A stretch of 62,732 nucleotides of DNA, taken from the IMG/VR virus record IMGVR_UViG_3300047321_000416, positions 1 through 62,732 of that record; one strand, given 5' to 3'. Every line of letters begins with the position of its first letter. The stretch's first letter is position 1. The notes under the pieces were generated by a model, which worked only from the letters and a program-made list of their open reading frames with translations, did no database searches and had not been told where the DNA came from. The DNA comes from a virus. This document shows, one piece after another, positions 49,295 to 58,631 of the stretch. A program made the translations under genes and the position numbers.

Positions 49295-49815
49295 TGATGA
49301 TTCACCATCATGTCATTCTGGAAGGGCCAGACGGGTCGGGCAAAACCGTGCTCGCCCGTCGGCTCGAAGCACTCGGCTACGAGTATCGTCACGAAGGCCC
49401 GCCGCCGGCTGATACACCGGCTTTCGAACACTACGCCCGGCTGTTCGTGGACGCCGAGCGCCCCACCGTGTTCGACCGCTTCCACCTCGGTGAACTGGTC
49501 TACGGTCCACTGCTGCGAGGAATATCTGGTCTCGACCACTCGGACATGGTCCGCCTGACCTCGCTCATCCAAGGCGCGGGCACGCCGATCGTGTTCTGCT
49601 ATCCGCCGTGGTCGGTGTGCTTGCTCAACACGCTCAATCGTAAGGAGCTCATCACCAACAAGAACACCCTCGCCTCGGCATACTTGCAGTGGGCGACGGT
49701 CGTGGAGCGGTATCCGGCGAACGTGCAAGCTTACGACTACACCCAAGACCGATTCCACATGGCGCAGTATCCACGAACACTGCCGAGATTCAGGAGCGAA
49801 TATGTTGGACACTGA
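49294..49815 (+). CDS. P-loop nucleotide kinase (thymidylate/dNMP kinase-like)
   Basis: 173 residues. Walker A GPDGSGKT at 11-18, VFDRFHLGE as the DR(Y/F)HxGE signature of dNMP/thymidylate kinase-like enzymes. Overlaps the thymidylate-synthase-family gene by 14 bp. Pairing of a hydroxymethylase-like enzyme and a dNMP kinase is seen in T4 (gp42 and gp1), where it supplies a modified dNTP. Confidence 0.8.
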   Translation: MMIHHHVILEGPDGSGKTVLARRLEALGYEYRHEGPPPADTPAFEHYARLFVDAERPTVFDRFHLGELVYGPLLRGISGLDHSDMVRLTSLIQGAGTPIVFCYPPWSVCLLNTLNRKELITNKNTLASAYLQWATVVERYPANVQAYDYTQDRFHMAQYPRTLPRFRSEYVGH

Positions 49816-50716
49816 GTATCGTCGTCAACTCCAGTCGCTGCTCGCGTATGGCAATCGCGTCGGACCGCGAGGTTTGGGCACGCGCGAGCTGCTTGACCAG
49901 AAGTTCATGCTCGCTGACAGCCGGCAGAACATTCTGGACATTCCGGCGCGCCACTTGAACTTCAAATACCTGGTCGCCGAATGGCTCTGGGTGCAGTTCG
50001 GTCACAGCGATCTCGCTTCGCTCGTGCAATACAATTCGCAGATGAAGCGGTTCAGCGATGACGGTATCTACTTGACCGGAGCGTATGGGCCGCATATCGG
50101 CGGCGGGTGGAACCGCTGCGTCGAGAAGCTCCGCAAAGACCCCGCATCACGTCAGGGCGTGATTCAAATCCCGCGGCCACAAATCGAGACCATCGACGAG
50201 CCCTGCACGCTCTCGCTTCAGTTCATCATTCGCTCGAGCGCACTCCATTGCTTGGCGACGATGCGAAGCTCAGACATGTGGCTCGGCATGCCTTACGACG
50301 TTTTCACGTTCACTCAGATTCAGAACGTGATGGCCGGCGAGCTCGGCGTGGGGCGAGGAACGTTCGTGCTGAATGCGGGAAGCTCGCACATCTACGAATC
50401 GGACGTGCCGAAAATCCTGGCGGTCGTGAACGCGGTGGAAGCTCGCACCCAGCACACCCGTGATCTGCCCGGTCGGCCGCCCGCCTGGTTGGACGATGTC
50501 TTCGTCACCCAGTCGCGTGAGCCAATCCCATCATCTGTGGATCGCCACAATGACCCGTGGGTGAGATTCGCCAACGTTCTCACATCGCCCAACTGGTCAA
50601 CGGCGCTCTACGAACTCAGCACATCCGGGTCGTTCATGCGACCCCCGAATGACCCACGGGTCACGTTCACGGCGTTCGACCTAGAGTCGCCTAGCGAACC
50701 GGAATCGCATGTCTAA
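49802..50716 (+). CDS. Thymidylate synthase family, dCMP hydroxymethylase-like
   Basis: 304 residues. EPCTLSLQF holds catalytic Cys135; RSSD at 155-158; GMPYDVFTF at 162-170; SSHIYES near 194-200. True thymidylate synthases have Asn in the (F/Y)N position that reads dUMP; here it is Asp166, the change that switches specificity to dCMP in T4-type hydroxymethylases. I infer dCMP hydroxymethylase activity, making 5-hydroxymethyl-dCMP for modified phage DNA. A dUMP-acting variant is the alternative. Confidence 0.85.
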   Translation: MLDTEYRRQLQSLLAYGNRVGPRGLGTRELLDQKFMLADSRQNILDIPARHLNFKYLVAEWLWVQFGHSDLASLVQYNSQMKRFSDDGIYLTGAYGPHIGGGWNRCVEKLRKDPASRQGVIQIPRPQIETIDEPCTLSLQFIIRSSALHCLATMRSSDMWLGMPYDVFTFTQIQNVMAGELGVGRGTFVLNAGSSHIYESDVPKILAVVNAVEARTQHTRDLPGRPPAWLDDVFVTQSREPIPSSVDRHNDPWVRFANVLTSPNWSTALYELSTSGSFMRPPNDPRVTFTAFDLESPSEPESHV

Positions 50717-52724
50717 CGACCTGTTCGACGTGGGGCGCACGGGTCAAAAGCTGGTTCGCGCATCGGAGACGCGGCAGCGCGAGTATGCTCAGAAGGCTCA
50801 GAAGCTGAGACTTGCTCGCGTTGCCCCAGATGCCGAACATCTGAAATTACTCAGCCCTCTCCCGGAGCTCAACGGTGAAAAAGAGATCATCATCAACTTC
50901 GAGACGACGGGACTCCGGTGGTGGGAAGACGACCGTCCCATCGGATTCTCTTACTGCCTTCCGGAAAGCGGTCGACAGGGATATTGCCCGCTGCGTCATG
51001 AGCATGGAGAAAATATTCCAGTCCACCAATATCGAGACTGGTCGCGGGCTCTTCGGAACCTCCGCATCAAGAACGTCAACACCAAGTTCGACATCCACAT
51101 GTCCGAAGCGGACGAGTGCGAGTGGCGCGAACAGGAAGGCGTCACGTTCGCAGACGTCGCACACGAAGCGGCGCTCCTAGACGACTCGCGCATCCGCTTC
51201 AACCTCGATCAGCTTGCCGACGATTATCTCAACTGGAACGTGTTGACCGATGGACTCGGCAAGAAGCCGGACTGCATCGAGCACGAAGGGCAGTTCAAGC
51301 ACTTGCATCCAGGTGTGGTCGCGCCGTATGCGCTCCGCAATGCGATGCAAGTGCAAGCGCTTGACGAATACTTCGCGCCGCGCATCCTCGAAGAAGACCT
51401 AACTCGCGTGCAGAGTCTCGAGCGCGACGTGATACCAGTCGTCGTCGAGTTCGAGCGCAACGGGATGTATTTGGACGTAGACCTGCTTGAGCAGTGGCAC
51501 CGCGAAGTGCGCGAGAAGATCGACGCCATCAAGTTCCGCATTTACAAGGATACTGGGCTCGATGTGACATCGTTTGATTCGCCCAAGCAGACGGCCGAGC
51601 TCTTCAGGAAACGCGGGATCAAATCGCCGCTGCTCACTGAGGGCGGCGCAGAGTCGTTCACTGACTCGGTGCTCCGCGGGTTCACCGGCGATCCCGTCAT
51701 CAATGCGTTCCGCGAGGGCGGCCAGCTCGCCGACTTGCACTCCAAATACCTCGACAAGTATAGCAAGACCGTCCGGCGCGACGGCTGGATTCGGTCGAAC
51801 CTCCATCAGTTGCGAACCTCGAGGGAAGAGGGTGGCAAGCAAGGGACCGTCTCTGGGCGCTTCAGCGCAGCCGGTGACCGTCAGGGCGGTTACAATCCGC
51901 AGCAAGTCGTCGCGGTCGAAAAGCAACTCGAGCGCGGCTGGTGTCCCGATTACGTCGCCCGCAAGCTCTTCATCGCGGCTCCTGGTTGGGAATACCTCAT
52001 AGCCAGCGACATGATGCAGGTCGAGTATCGGCTGTTCGCGTGCTACGCCGATGACCCGCAGATTAACGCCGCGTATGCCGCCGACCCGCTGGCCGACTTC
52101 CACGCCGTCGTCATGAAGCTGCTCCATAAGCTCAACCCGACGCTCAACCGCAAGCTCGTCAAGAACGTCAACTTCGCACTCATCTACGGCGCGGCGATTG
52201 TCAAATTCGCGCTGATGCTCGGCGTCATCGACCAAGCCACGTTCGATGAATTGACCGAACTGTTGCTGCGCGCTCGAGCCTGCCACGACCGAGAGATGTC
52301 ACGGGCTGTTTATCAGGACGCTCGTCTGAGGCCGGCGCAGGACATCCTCGACCAGTATCACGAGATGTTCCCAAAGGTCAAGCCGCTCATGAACCGCACG
52401 AAGAAGACGGCGGAGACCCGTGGCTACGTGATGGACTTGGTCGGACGACGCGCACGTCTGAGCAATCGATTCCACTCCGCGCTCAATCGCATCATTCAAG
52501 GCGGCGCGGCGAGCATCAACAAGCGCGTCATCACCGAGGTGTATAAGCAGCGCAAGTCGCTCGACTTCTTGATGCAAGCTACGGTCCATGACGAAATCGT
52601 GGGCAGCGGTCGACTGGGCACGAAAGAACGCCTTGACAAAGTTTTGAATACGCAGTATTTTGACCTTCGCGTCCCCATTTTGTGGGACACCAAATCCGGT
52701 AACAACTGGGCGGCATGCAAATGA
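50709..52724 (+). CDS. DNA polymerase I-like (family A)
   Basis: 671 residues. N-terminal exonuclease-like domain with INFETTG (63-68) where a metal-binding Asp is usual; this one has Asn63. Polymerase motifs: SDMMQVEYR with Asp434 (motif A), a basic O-helix region with KLVKNVNFALIYG (motif B), VHDEIVG near 628 (motif C). Replicates phage DNA; proofreading is doubtful because of N63. Confidence 0.92.
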   Translation: MSNDLFDVGRTGQKLVRASETRQREYAQKAQKLRLARVAPDAEHLKLLSPLPELNGEKEIIINFETTGLRWWEDDRPIGFSYCLPESGRQGYCPLRHEHGENIPVHQYRDWSRALRNLRIKNVNTKFDIHMSEADECEWREQEGVTFADVAHEAALLDDSRIRFNLDQLADDYLNWNVLTDGLGKKPDCIEHEGQFKHLHPGVVAPYALRNAMQVQALDEYFAPRILEEDLTRVQSLERDVIPVVVEFERNGMYLDVDLLEQWHREVREKIDAIKFRIYKDTGLDVTSFDSPKQTAELFRKRGIKSPLLTEGGAESFTDSVLRGFTGDPVINAFREGGQLADLHSKYLDKYSKTVRRDGWIRSNLHQLRTSREEGGKQGTVSGRFSAAGDRQGGYNPQQVVAVEKQLERGWCPDYVARKLFIAAPGWEYLIASDMMQVEYRLFACYADDPQINAAYAADPLADFHAVVMKLLHKLNPTLNRKLVKNVNFALIYGAAIVKFALMLGVIDQATFDELTELLLRARACHDREMSRAVYQDARLRPAQDILDQYHEMFPKVKPLMNRTKKTAETRGYVMDLVGRRARLSNRFHSALNRIIQGGAASINKRVITEVYKQRKSLDFLMQATVHDEIVGSGRLGTKERLDKVLNTQYFDLRVPILWDTKSGNNWAACK

Positions 52725-52963
52725 GCAAACTCAAACGAACACTCATCAGTCCTGTTCCTGACATCGACAAGTGCTGTCCCTGTTGCTTCCGTGGCCATGT
52801 GGTCGATTCGCTCTGCACGCGATGCGGCGTGGCGATCGGGCGCGGCGCCGATTACAAGACCACGTGGACGGCTCGCGGGCATAGCGGCCCGCGTCGTCAA
52901 GACCAAGATCGCGTCGGGCCGAACACCGAGCTGGCGCGCTACAAAGAGGACCATCAGGAATGA
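52721..52963 (+). CDS. Small zinc-ribbon protein
   Basis: 80 residues from ATG 52721 (ATGA overlap). CCPCCFRGHVVDSLCTRCG is a zinc ribbon; basic C-terminal tail. Confidence 0.65.
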   Translation: MSKLKRTLISPVPDIDKCCPCCFRGHVVDSLCTRCGVAIGRGADYKTTWTARGHSGPRRQDQDRVGPNTELARYKEDHQE

Positions 52964-53121
52964 AGCTCTTTCAAGACCCGCGGGTCTTCAACTACGTCAT
53001 CATGGTGCTCTACGCGCTGAACGCCGGCCGTTGGGCCGTCGCTCGTAAACCGGCCGATGTCTGCTACTGGCTGTCGGCCCTCGCCATCACGGCAACCGTC
53101 ACCTTTCTTTACAAGCACTGA
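52960..53121 (+). CDS. Small two-span membrane protein
   Basis: 53 residues, ATGA overlap. Two hydrophobic segments (VFNYVIMVLYALNAG and YWLSALAITATVTFLY) with a positively charged turn. Could be a holin-like protein, but location is in the replication region. Confidence 0.6.
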   Translation: MKLFQDPRVFNYVIMVLYALNAGRWAVARKPADVCYWLSALAITATVTFLYKH

Positions 53122-53122
53122 C

Positions 53123-53572
53123 ATGAACGAGCGTCAACTCGAGAAGGCGTGTCACGATGTGCTGCGGGCGAAGCTCACGCCGATGCCGCTGCTCTGGCAC
53201 ATCAACGACCAAATCACCGGCGGACAGCCCGACACTGAGGTGGTCTGGAACGGCCACACGACGAAGATCGAGTTCAAGAAGCTTCGCGGTTCGCAGAACA
53301 TCCATCACGTCTGGGAGGACGGCCGACAGCTCATCACTTGTGTGAAGTATGAGCGTGCATCCGGCGGCCGTTGCTGGATTGTCGCGTATAGCGAAAAGGC
53401 GAAGCTCACGCTGATTTATCGGCCGAGCGCGCTGCTCGACAAAAAGATTCCCGTGCCGGCCAACAAGACGATGAACTTCGAACTGTTGTGGAATCGCGGC
53501 GCGCTTCAGATTGATGGAATTAGCGAGGGTCATATCGCCGTCGCTGAGCTCATTCGGGAGACGCACAAGTGA
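53123..53572 (+). CDS. VRR-NUC/PD-(D/E)XK nuclease-like
   Basis: 149 residues. GGQPDTEVVWNG...KIEFKKLRG provides G-x-P-D and E-x-K: the PD-(D/E)XK core of VRR-NUC-type resolvase/nucleases. Coupled by ATGA-like overlap to the methyltransferase. Confidence 0.75.
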   Translation: MNERQLEKACHDVLRAKLTPMPLLWHINDQITGGQPDTEVVWNGHTTKIEFKKLRGSQNIHHVWEDGRQLITCVKYERASGGRCWIVAYSEKAKLTLIYRPSALLDKKIPVPANKTMNFELLWNRGALQIDGISEGHIAVAELIRETHK

Positions 53573-54861
53573 AGACGCTCATTCTCAACACGTATGCCGG
53601 CTCGCTGCTCCTTGGCGCGAACGCCATCAAGGGCAGTCAGGTGACGGGCAGCTATGAAGACTGCGGGTTCGGCGCGCAGATTACGCGAGCGAACCTCGCA
53701 CGCTTCAACGAGCTCGATCCGGACTTCAAGTTCATCGACCAGATCAAGCAATGGCCCGACCAGGACTTATCCGACACGGTTGTCCTCGCGCATCCGCCGT
53801 GCTCGGCATTCTCGCAGCAGAACACCTCGGCCGCCAAGCGAGGGACGGGCAGTGCTGCGTTCGATTGCACGAGGAAAGTCATTCGCTACGCGTTTGCCAA
53901 CAACGCGGCGGCACTCGCGGTCGAGAGCGTCATGGGCGCACTCGGCGGAGCTTGGGATGAGCACAACGACCTCGCTGACGCCGGCGGGTATCACATCTAC
54001 CGCGTGCTGAAGAACTCGATTCTGTTCGGCGTGCCGCAGTATCGTGAGCGATTCTGGTGTCTGTTCGTGCGAAAGGGTCTCGCCAATCCCTCGCTGCAAC
54101 TGAAGCTCTCGCCGCGCTTTGTCACAATTGGCGCCGTGTTGGACCCGGTGACACCGGGCGATTGCATTCCGGGCGATCCGAATCGGACCGTCTCGCGCTT
54201 CGTGAAATACCTGACGACGGGACCGTGCCGCTGCGGCGAAAAGATGGACCCGCCTCAGGACATCGTGCATGGCTTTGATGAAGCGGAGGTGCGACGTGTC
54301 GGTCTCGAAGCGTCGGAAACCGAACTCAAGTTCAAACGAATCGGGTTCGCGAAGCTCATTCAACCGAGGTTCTTCCCGACGGAAGACTCCAAGAGCGTTA
54401 TCAAGCGACATGTCTCGCCATTTACATCAGCGCAACCATCCGTGCTCGCTCCCTTTGGATATGCACCCGTCCTTCTGGGAACCTCCCTGTGGGTTTACAA
54501 GGGCGCCGTGGTCACCGCTGCTGGCTACAAAGCAATCATGGGATTCCCCACGGATTATATTTTCCCGCACGATCCCGCTCACGGAGTCCGCACTTTCCTC
54601 AGTAAGGGCGTTTGTCCGCCGGTCGCCGAATGGATTCTTGACTCGCTCCGTCAGCACCTTGGAGAGGCGCAGGGTTCGCCCTTGACAAACACCAACGGGT
54701 ATCATAAGGTGGTTGAACCAGGGAAGATCGCTTCGTTCCGGCCGAGCAAGACCGACATCCTACGGAAATACGAAACCATGTGGCAGCTCGGGTCGCCCGA
54801 AGACGACGAGCCGATTCCGCTGCGCTCCGATGACGAAGGCGACGAAGACCAGGAGGATTGA
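53569..54861 (+). CDS. DNA cytosine-5 methyltransferase-like
   Basis: 430 residues. PPCSAFS (76-82, catalytic Cys78), AVESV (motif VI), QYRERFW (157-163, motif VIII) in the order of C5-methyltransferases. Motif I is degenerate. Might methylate host-type sites or, given its neighbours, modify or protect phage cytosines. Confidence 0.82.
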   Translation: MKTLILNTYAGSLLLGANAIKGSQVTGSYEDCGFGAQITRANLARFNELDPDFKFIDQIKQWPDQDLSDTVVLAHPPCSAFSQQNTSAAKRGTGSAAFDCTRKVIRYAFANNAAALAVESVMGALGGAWDEHNDLADAGGYHIYRVLKNSILFGVPQYRERFWCLFVRKGLANPSLQLKLSPRFVTIGAVLDPVTPGDCIPGDPNRTVSRFVKYLTTGPCRCGEKMDPPQDIVHGFDEAEVRRVGLEASETELKFKRIGFAKLIQPRFFPTEDSKSVIKRHVSPFTSAQPSVLAPFGYAPVLLGTSLWVYKGAVVTAAGYKAIMGFPTDYIFPHDPAHGVRTFLSKGVCPPVAEWILDSLRQHLGEAQGSPLTNTNGYHKVVEPGKIASFRPSKTDILRKYETMWQLGSPEDDEPIPLRSDDEGDEDQED

Positions 54862-55109
54862 TGGCACACGATACACTCGACAAGAATAGCCCACTCGCCC
54901 ATTTTCAACAGTCGCAGGTTGACCACGCCACGATTCGAAGCCGTGTCACCGGCGAGTTTGGAAATCTCATTTTCGAGCCAACGACCAATTGGGCTGGCAT
55001 CACGCTCAAACGGGTTCAGGATGACCGCTCATCGATCGGTTACGTGCAGCTCAATGTGAAAGAGCTGAACTGGCTCTATGACCAGCTCGGAAGGCTGTTG
55101 GGTCGATGA
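54861..55109 (+). CDS. Small hypothetical protein
   Basis: 82 residues, strong AGGAGG site, TGATG start. Beta-rich; no family. Ends in ATGA-type overlap with the next gene. Confidence 0.65.
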   Translation: MAHDTLDKNSPLAHFQQSQVDHATIRSRVTGEFGNLIFEPTTNWAGITLKRVQDDRSSIGYVQLNVKELNWLYDQLGRLLGR

Positions 55110-56230
55110 AAATCCTCTTTACCGGTTTCACCTCGCGCACGGTCGGCTCAGAGAAGAACACCTACGACTACATGTCAAACGTGTTCGTCCTCGAGCAGGC
55201 ACTCAAGCTCGCAGGTCACGATGTGACCACGCGTCAAGTCAGTCTCATGGAGGACCCAGCCATTGAAGAAGACTTTGATGTCGCCATCGTCGGCGTCGCC
55301 GCGTGCCAAGGGTTCTCATCGAGGTTCAAGCTCGGTGCGCTGTGGGCTCTGCACCGCTTCGGATCCCGCGCTGCGATATTTCCATCGGACGGGAAAAACG
55401 TTGCGGTCTTCCCGAACTCTGTCCGCACGTGCATGGTCGGCAATCACGGAGAGCGATCGCCGTATGAATACTTCTTGTATGGCCAGCTCGAATCGACCAA
55501 CGTCATCGATGCCGATCTCGCCGCGCAAGCGGAGTTCGCGGAAATCTTCCAAGCGACGTTGAACCGATTGCCGTGGAAAGAGGGCGCGGCGCACTGCGAC
55601 TGGCCGGTCCTGATGCCGTTGCACTCATGGGGCAATCCGCTCGTGTATCAGCGGCTCTTCGGCGCGCCGGTCACGATGTGGGATCCCACGAATGTGGCGA
55701 TTCCGATGCAGTTCCCAACAACCGCGCTCACCTGTCTCGACAACAGCGGACGGTTGCCGTTCGCCGATGCGTTCAACTCGCGCGAGCGGAAATGGATCGT
55801 TTCCTCGCTTCAAGACCAGAGCGCGTGGCTCAAGAAGATGAAAACGACCTGGCCCATCGTCACGGTCGGGAACAAGCGCGCCGCTCGCAAGGGCGAGGGA
55901 TTGGAATACGTGCCCGAGCTCGAAATGATCTCGGATTACTACGCGCACAACTGGGGCCATCTCGCATTCGGGTATCCACTCGCCGATGGCGGCTGGTGGC
56001 GAATGCGCTATGTCCACGCGGCACTCGCGGGCATCGTGACCTACGCTGACGAGCTCGATCAGATTCGCATGCCCGACCCCTATCGCTTCGCTCGAAGTCA
56101 AATCGAGCGGATGGAAGACAATCGCCTTGCATTGCTCGCGCATGAGCAATACAATGCACTCATGGCGACCGCGTGGTCGAAGGACAGAGCCGTCGCAACG
56201 GTCGATAGCTTTGTGAAGTCGCTTGTCTGA
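55106..56230 (+). CDS. GT-B-like candidate glycosyltransferase
   Basis: 374 residues. MKILFTGFTSRTVGSEKNTY resembles the N-terminus of GT-B fold enzymes, and LAFGYPLADGGWWRMRY an acceptor/donor cleft. No classic E-x7-E motif, so the family is not clear; T4-type DNA glucosyltransferases also lack recognisable sequence motifs. Near the hydroxymethylase it is a candidate for DNA glycosylation (inference). Confidence 0.55.
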   Translation: MKILFTGFTSRTVGSEKNTYDYMSNVFVLEQALKLAGHDVTTRQVSLMEDPAIEEDFDVAIVGVAACQGFSSRFKLGALWALHRFGSRAAIFPSDGKNVAVFPNSVRTCMVGNHGERSPYEYFLYGQLESTNVIDADLAAQAEFAEIFQATLNRLPWKEGAAHCDWPVLMPLHSWGNPLVYQRLFGAPVTMWDPTNVAIPMQFPTTALTCLDNSGRLPFADAFNSRERKWIVSSLQDQSAWLKKMKTTWPIVTVGNKRAARKGEGLEYVPELEMISDYYAHNWGHLAFGYPLADGGWWRMRYVHAALAGIVTYADELDQIRMPDPYRFARSQIERMEDNRLALLAHEQYNALMATAWSKDRAVATVDSFVKSLV

Positions 56231-56609
56231 TATTCCTCTCGGCCTTAAGCCGCTCGGACCGATCTCATTTGTAGTGAATTACGGGAAATCGCCGACGCAA
56301 ACAATTCAAGAGTTGATTGAGGAGTCGATGCCAAATCCATGGAGCGTTGAAGACCTGTATGGAAACCAAGTCACGCGGTTCTCATACGACATAACCGCAC
56401 ATCAGCTGCGTCTGATGACGCAAGATCTGCACAAGCATGTCGCACAGCAAATTGCAGATCACGTTGAATCGAAGATTCAAGAAATGCTATTCAACGGTTC
56501 GATGGAGCAGTTCGTGAAGGACGCCGTCGAGAAAGAAATTCGGTCGCAGGTGAAAGCGGCCGTCGCGGCACGACTCGATGATTTTCTGGAGGACTTTCTT
56601 GCCGACTAA
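56223..56609 (+). CDS. Helical hypothetical protein
   Basis: 128 residues from TTG 56223, overlapping the previous stop. Long amphipathic helices in the C-terminal half (KSKIQEML, VKDAVEKEIRSQVKAAVAARLDD). Perhaps an oligomeric adaptor. Start uncertain. Confidence 0.5.
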   Translation: MSDIPLGLKPLGPISFVVNYGKSPTQTIQELIEESMPNPWSVEDLYGNQVTRFSYDITAHQLRLMTQDLHKHVAQQIADHVESKIQEMLFNGSMEQFVKDAVEKEIRSQVKAAVAARLDDFLEDFLAD

Positions 56610-57429
56610 ATACGAATGGGTCTATCTGTGCAGCGACCCGCGTCGGCTCAAGCTGACGCTGAAGTTGCTGCCGCCGACAATGGACGGTCTCTGGAAGATG
56701 AACGTCTGTTACCTCGGTCACAGAGATCCGCCCGATCATGCGCTCAAGCTCATCGAGACGATGCGCGAACACGCGCCGCGGGACATCGTTGCGAGGTGGG
56801 AAGTCAAGAACCTCGACAACGCGGCGGGCTTCGTGCCGAAGGGACTGCGCGATTACTGGACGACGAAGAAGCCGCGATGGGCGCTCGCATCGAAGCTCAT
56901 GGTGCCGCATCTGTTCAGCGCGCCGTTCCTCTACACCGATGACGACGTGATTATCGGGCAGGACATCGCGCCGCTCACCGATACGAGTTTCGTCTCGGGC
57001 GGCTCATTCAAGTTCTTCAAGGGCCTGCTCAGCCGGCGTTACCTCGTGCAGCAAATCAGCGAAGCGCTGAAGCACAACGTCTCGATGGCCGAATACGACA
57101 ACGCGATTTCGGACGCGGGCTTCTTCTTCATCAAGACAGACCGTGAGCGAACCGACTGGATGTCCAGACTGGCCGCATTCGCAGCCATGCCGTATCTCGA
57201 AGGCCTCGATCGAGACTCGCATGAGTTCCGGCGGCTCGACCAACGGTTCCTCACGGTCTTCGCGCTCAAACACGGCATGCGCCGGCTCAAGGGCGCGAAG
57301 GAGCGCCGCAATTTTCTCTCGCCGCCGCCCAAGAACGTGCGCGCCGCGATCTCGAACACCTACTTCGTTCACTACATGTCACGGGACTACAAAGCCCCGT
57401 GGATGGATGCGCTGGAGGCGCTGCTCTAA
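56599..57429 (+). CDS. GT-A-like glycosyltransferase
   Basis: 276 residues from TTG 56599, GGAGG upstream. YTDDDV at 112-117 is the metal-binding DxD; FVHYMSRDYKAPWMDALEAL near the end. Fold GT-A, family not assigned. Second glycosyltransferase in the cluster. Confidence 0.7.
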   Translation: MPTKYEWVYLCSDPRRLKLTLKLLPPTMDGLWKMNVCYLGHRDPPDHALKLIETMREHAPRDIVARWEVKNLDNAAGFVPKGLRDYWTTKKPRWALASKLMVPHLFSAPFLYTDDDVIIGQDIAPLTDTSFVSGGSFKFFKGLLSRRYLVQQISEALKHNVSMAEYDNAISDAGFFFIKTDRERTDWMSRLAAFAAMPYLEGLDRDSHEFRRLDQRFLTVFALKHGMRRLKGAKERRNFLSPPPKNVRAAISNTYFVHYMSRDYKAPWMDALEALL

Positions 57430-58415
57430 TGGCCGGATTCTTCGACATCCTCAAGGAACCACCCGTCGTTTATCCGGGCGAGTCGTTCCCGCTCTTCAAC
57501 CGTATCAGCATCGAGACGATTTCGTTCTGCAATCGAAGCTGTCACTTCTGCCCGGTCGCGTGGAATGACCGCGGCAAGACGCACATGACCGACGTGCTGT
57601 TCGACAAGATCGGCGTCGAACTCGGTGAGCTCGGCTTCGATGGCGTCGCGCAGCTCTTCCTGCTGAGCGAGCCATTCATCGACCTCACGCTCGTCGAGAA
57701 GACGAAGCGATTGAAGGCGTGGACGCCGCAGGCATCGACCTATATCAGCACAAATGGTGATGTCCTCGACAAGATCGCGCAGAGCAAAGGGCTTGAAGCG
57801 ATGCTCGAGGTGCTCGAGAAGCATTACCTCGCGGGCATCAACGTCATCAACGTCAACAGCTACGACAGCGGCAACGAGCAGCTCGATCGTTACGGCTATT
57901 ACTTCCAGCAGGCGATGGACAAGCTCGGTGTGAAGCCGACCGAGCACAAGTATCGGCACCACAATCCGAAGGGCCGCTACATGACCGTCACCGACATGCG
58001 CTTTGGAGACAGAGATGAAACGGAGCAGAAAACGAAAGGCACCGACATATTTTATATTCGGAACAAGCAAGACCGCGATGCGTTCGCGGCGAAAGGGAAC
58101 ACGGCGCCGCAAATCCACTGCATGCGAACTCAACGGCATATTGTGGCGCTCTTCGACGGCCGCGTTCCAATCTGTTGCGCGATTGACCCCAACGACAGTT
58201 CACTGATGGCCGGCGATCTGAACAAGCAGTCGCTGATGGACATCTGGAACTCGGAGATGTTCTTCAAGTATCGTTACTTCACCCAGCAGGCCAAGCGCGT
58301 GCTGCCGGGCTGCGATACGTGCACTCACAAGATGGCCTTCCCGCACGTCGTCCGGAAGATCACGACCGATGAGCCGACGATCCAGCGCTGGAAAGAAGAC
58401 GCGGGGCTCATCTGA
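57429..58415 (+). CDS. Radical SAM/SPASM enzyme
   Basis: 328 residues from ATG 57429 (TAATG). CNRSCHFC gives C34, C38, C41. C-terminal cysteines (CMRTQ, PICCAID, LPGCDTCTHK) form a SPASM-like auxiliary cluster region. It could modify a peptide, sugar or nucleotide; the neighbours are glycosyltransferases. Confidence 0.85.
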   Translation: MAGFFDILKEPPVVYPGESFPLFNRISIETISFCNRSCHFCPVAWNDRGKTHMTDVLFDKIGVELGELGFDGVAQLFLLSEPFIDLTLVEKTKRLKAWTPQASTYISTNGDVLDKIAQSKGLEAMLEVLEKHYLAGINVINVNSYDSGNEQLDRYGYYFQQAMDKLGVKPTEHKYRHHNPKGRYMTVTDMRFGDRDETEQKTKGTDIFYIRNKQDRDAFAAKGNTAPQIHCMRTQRHIVALFDGRVPICCAIDPNDSSLMAGDLNKQSLMDIWNSEMFFKYRYFTQQAKRVLPGCDTCTHKMAFPHVVRKITTDEPTIQRWKEDAGLI

Positions 58416-58631
58416 GTGGTCGTGGTCAATCTCACGGGCGGGCCCAAGCGGCTCGTGTTCGAGAACACGACGCACAAACCCAGCTTCGTCGACCTCGAGC
58501 GGAGCGATGGCGTCAACAAGCGCATCATCATCGATCCAGGTCGGCGCACGATTGAAGTCCGTGAGCTCTGTAAATACGTCACGCTCATCACGACAGCCTA
58601 CGTCAAGTTGATTGCAGTGGAGGAGTTATGA
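58416..58631 (+). CDS. Small beta-rich protein
   Basis: 71 residues from GTG 58416 immediately after the previous stop. Basic beta strands; no family. Confidence 0.6.
   Translation: MVVVNLTGGPKRLVFENTTHKPSFVDLERSDGVNKRIIIDPGRRTIEVRELCKYVTLITTAYVKLIAVEEL

Noticed and set aside
54683-54706. TTGACA with TATCAT inside the methyltransferase gene
   Set aside because: Spacer is only 12 bases and it is in the middle of a coding region.
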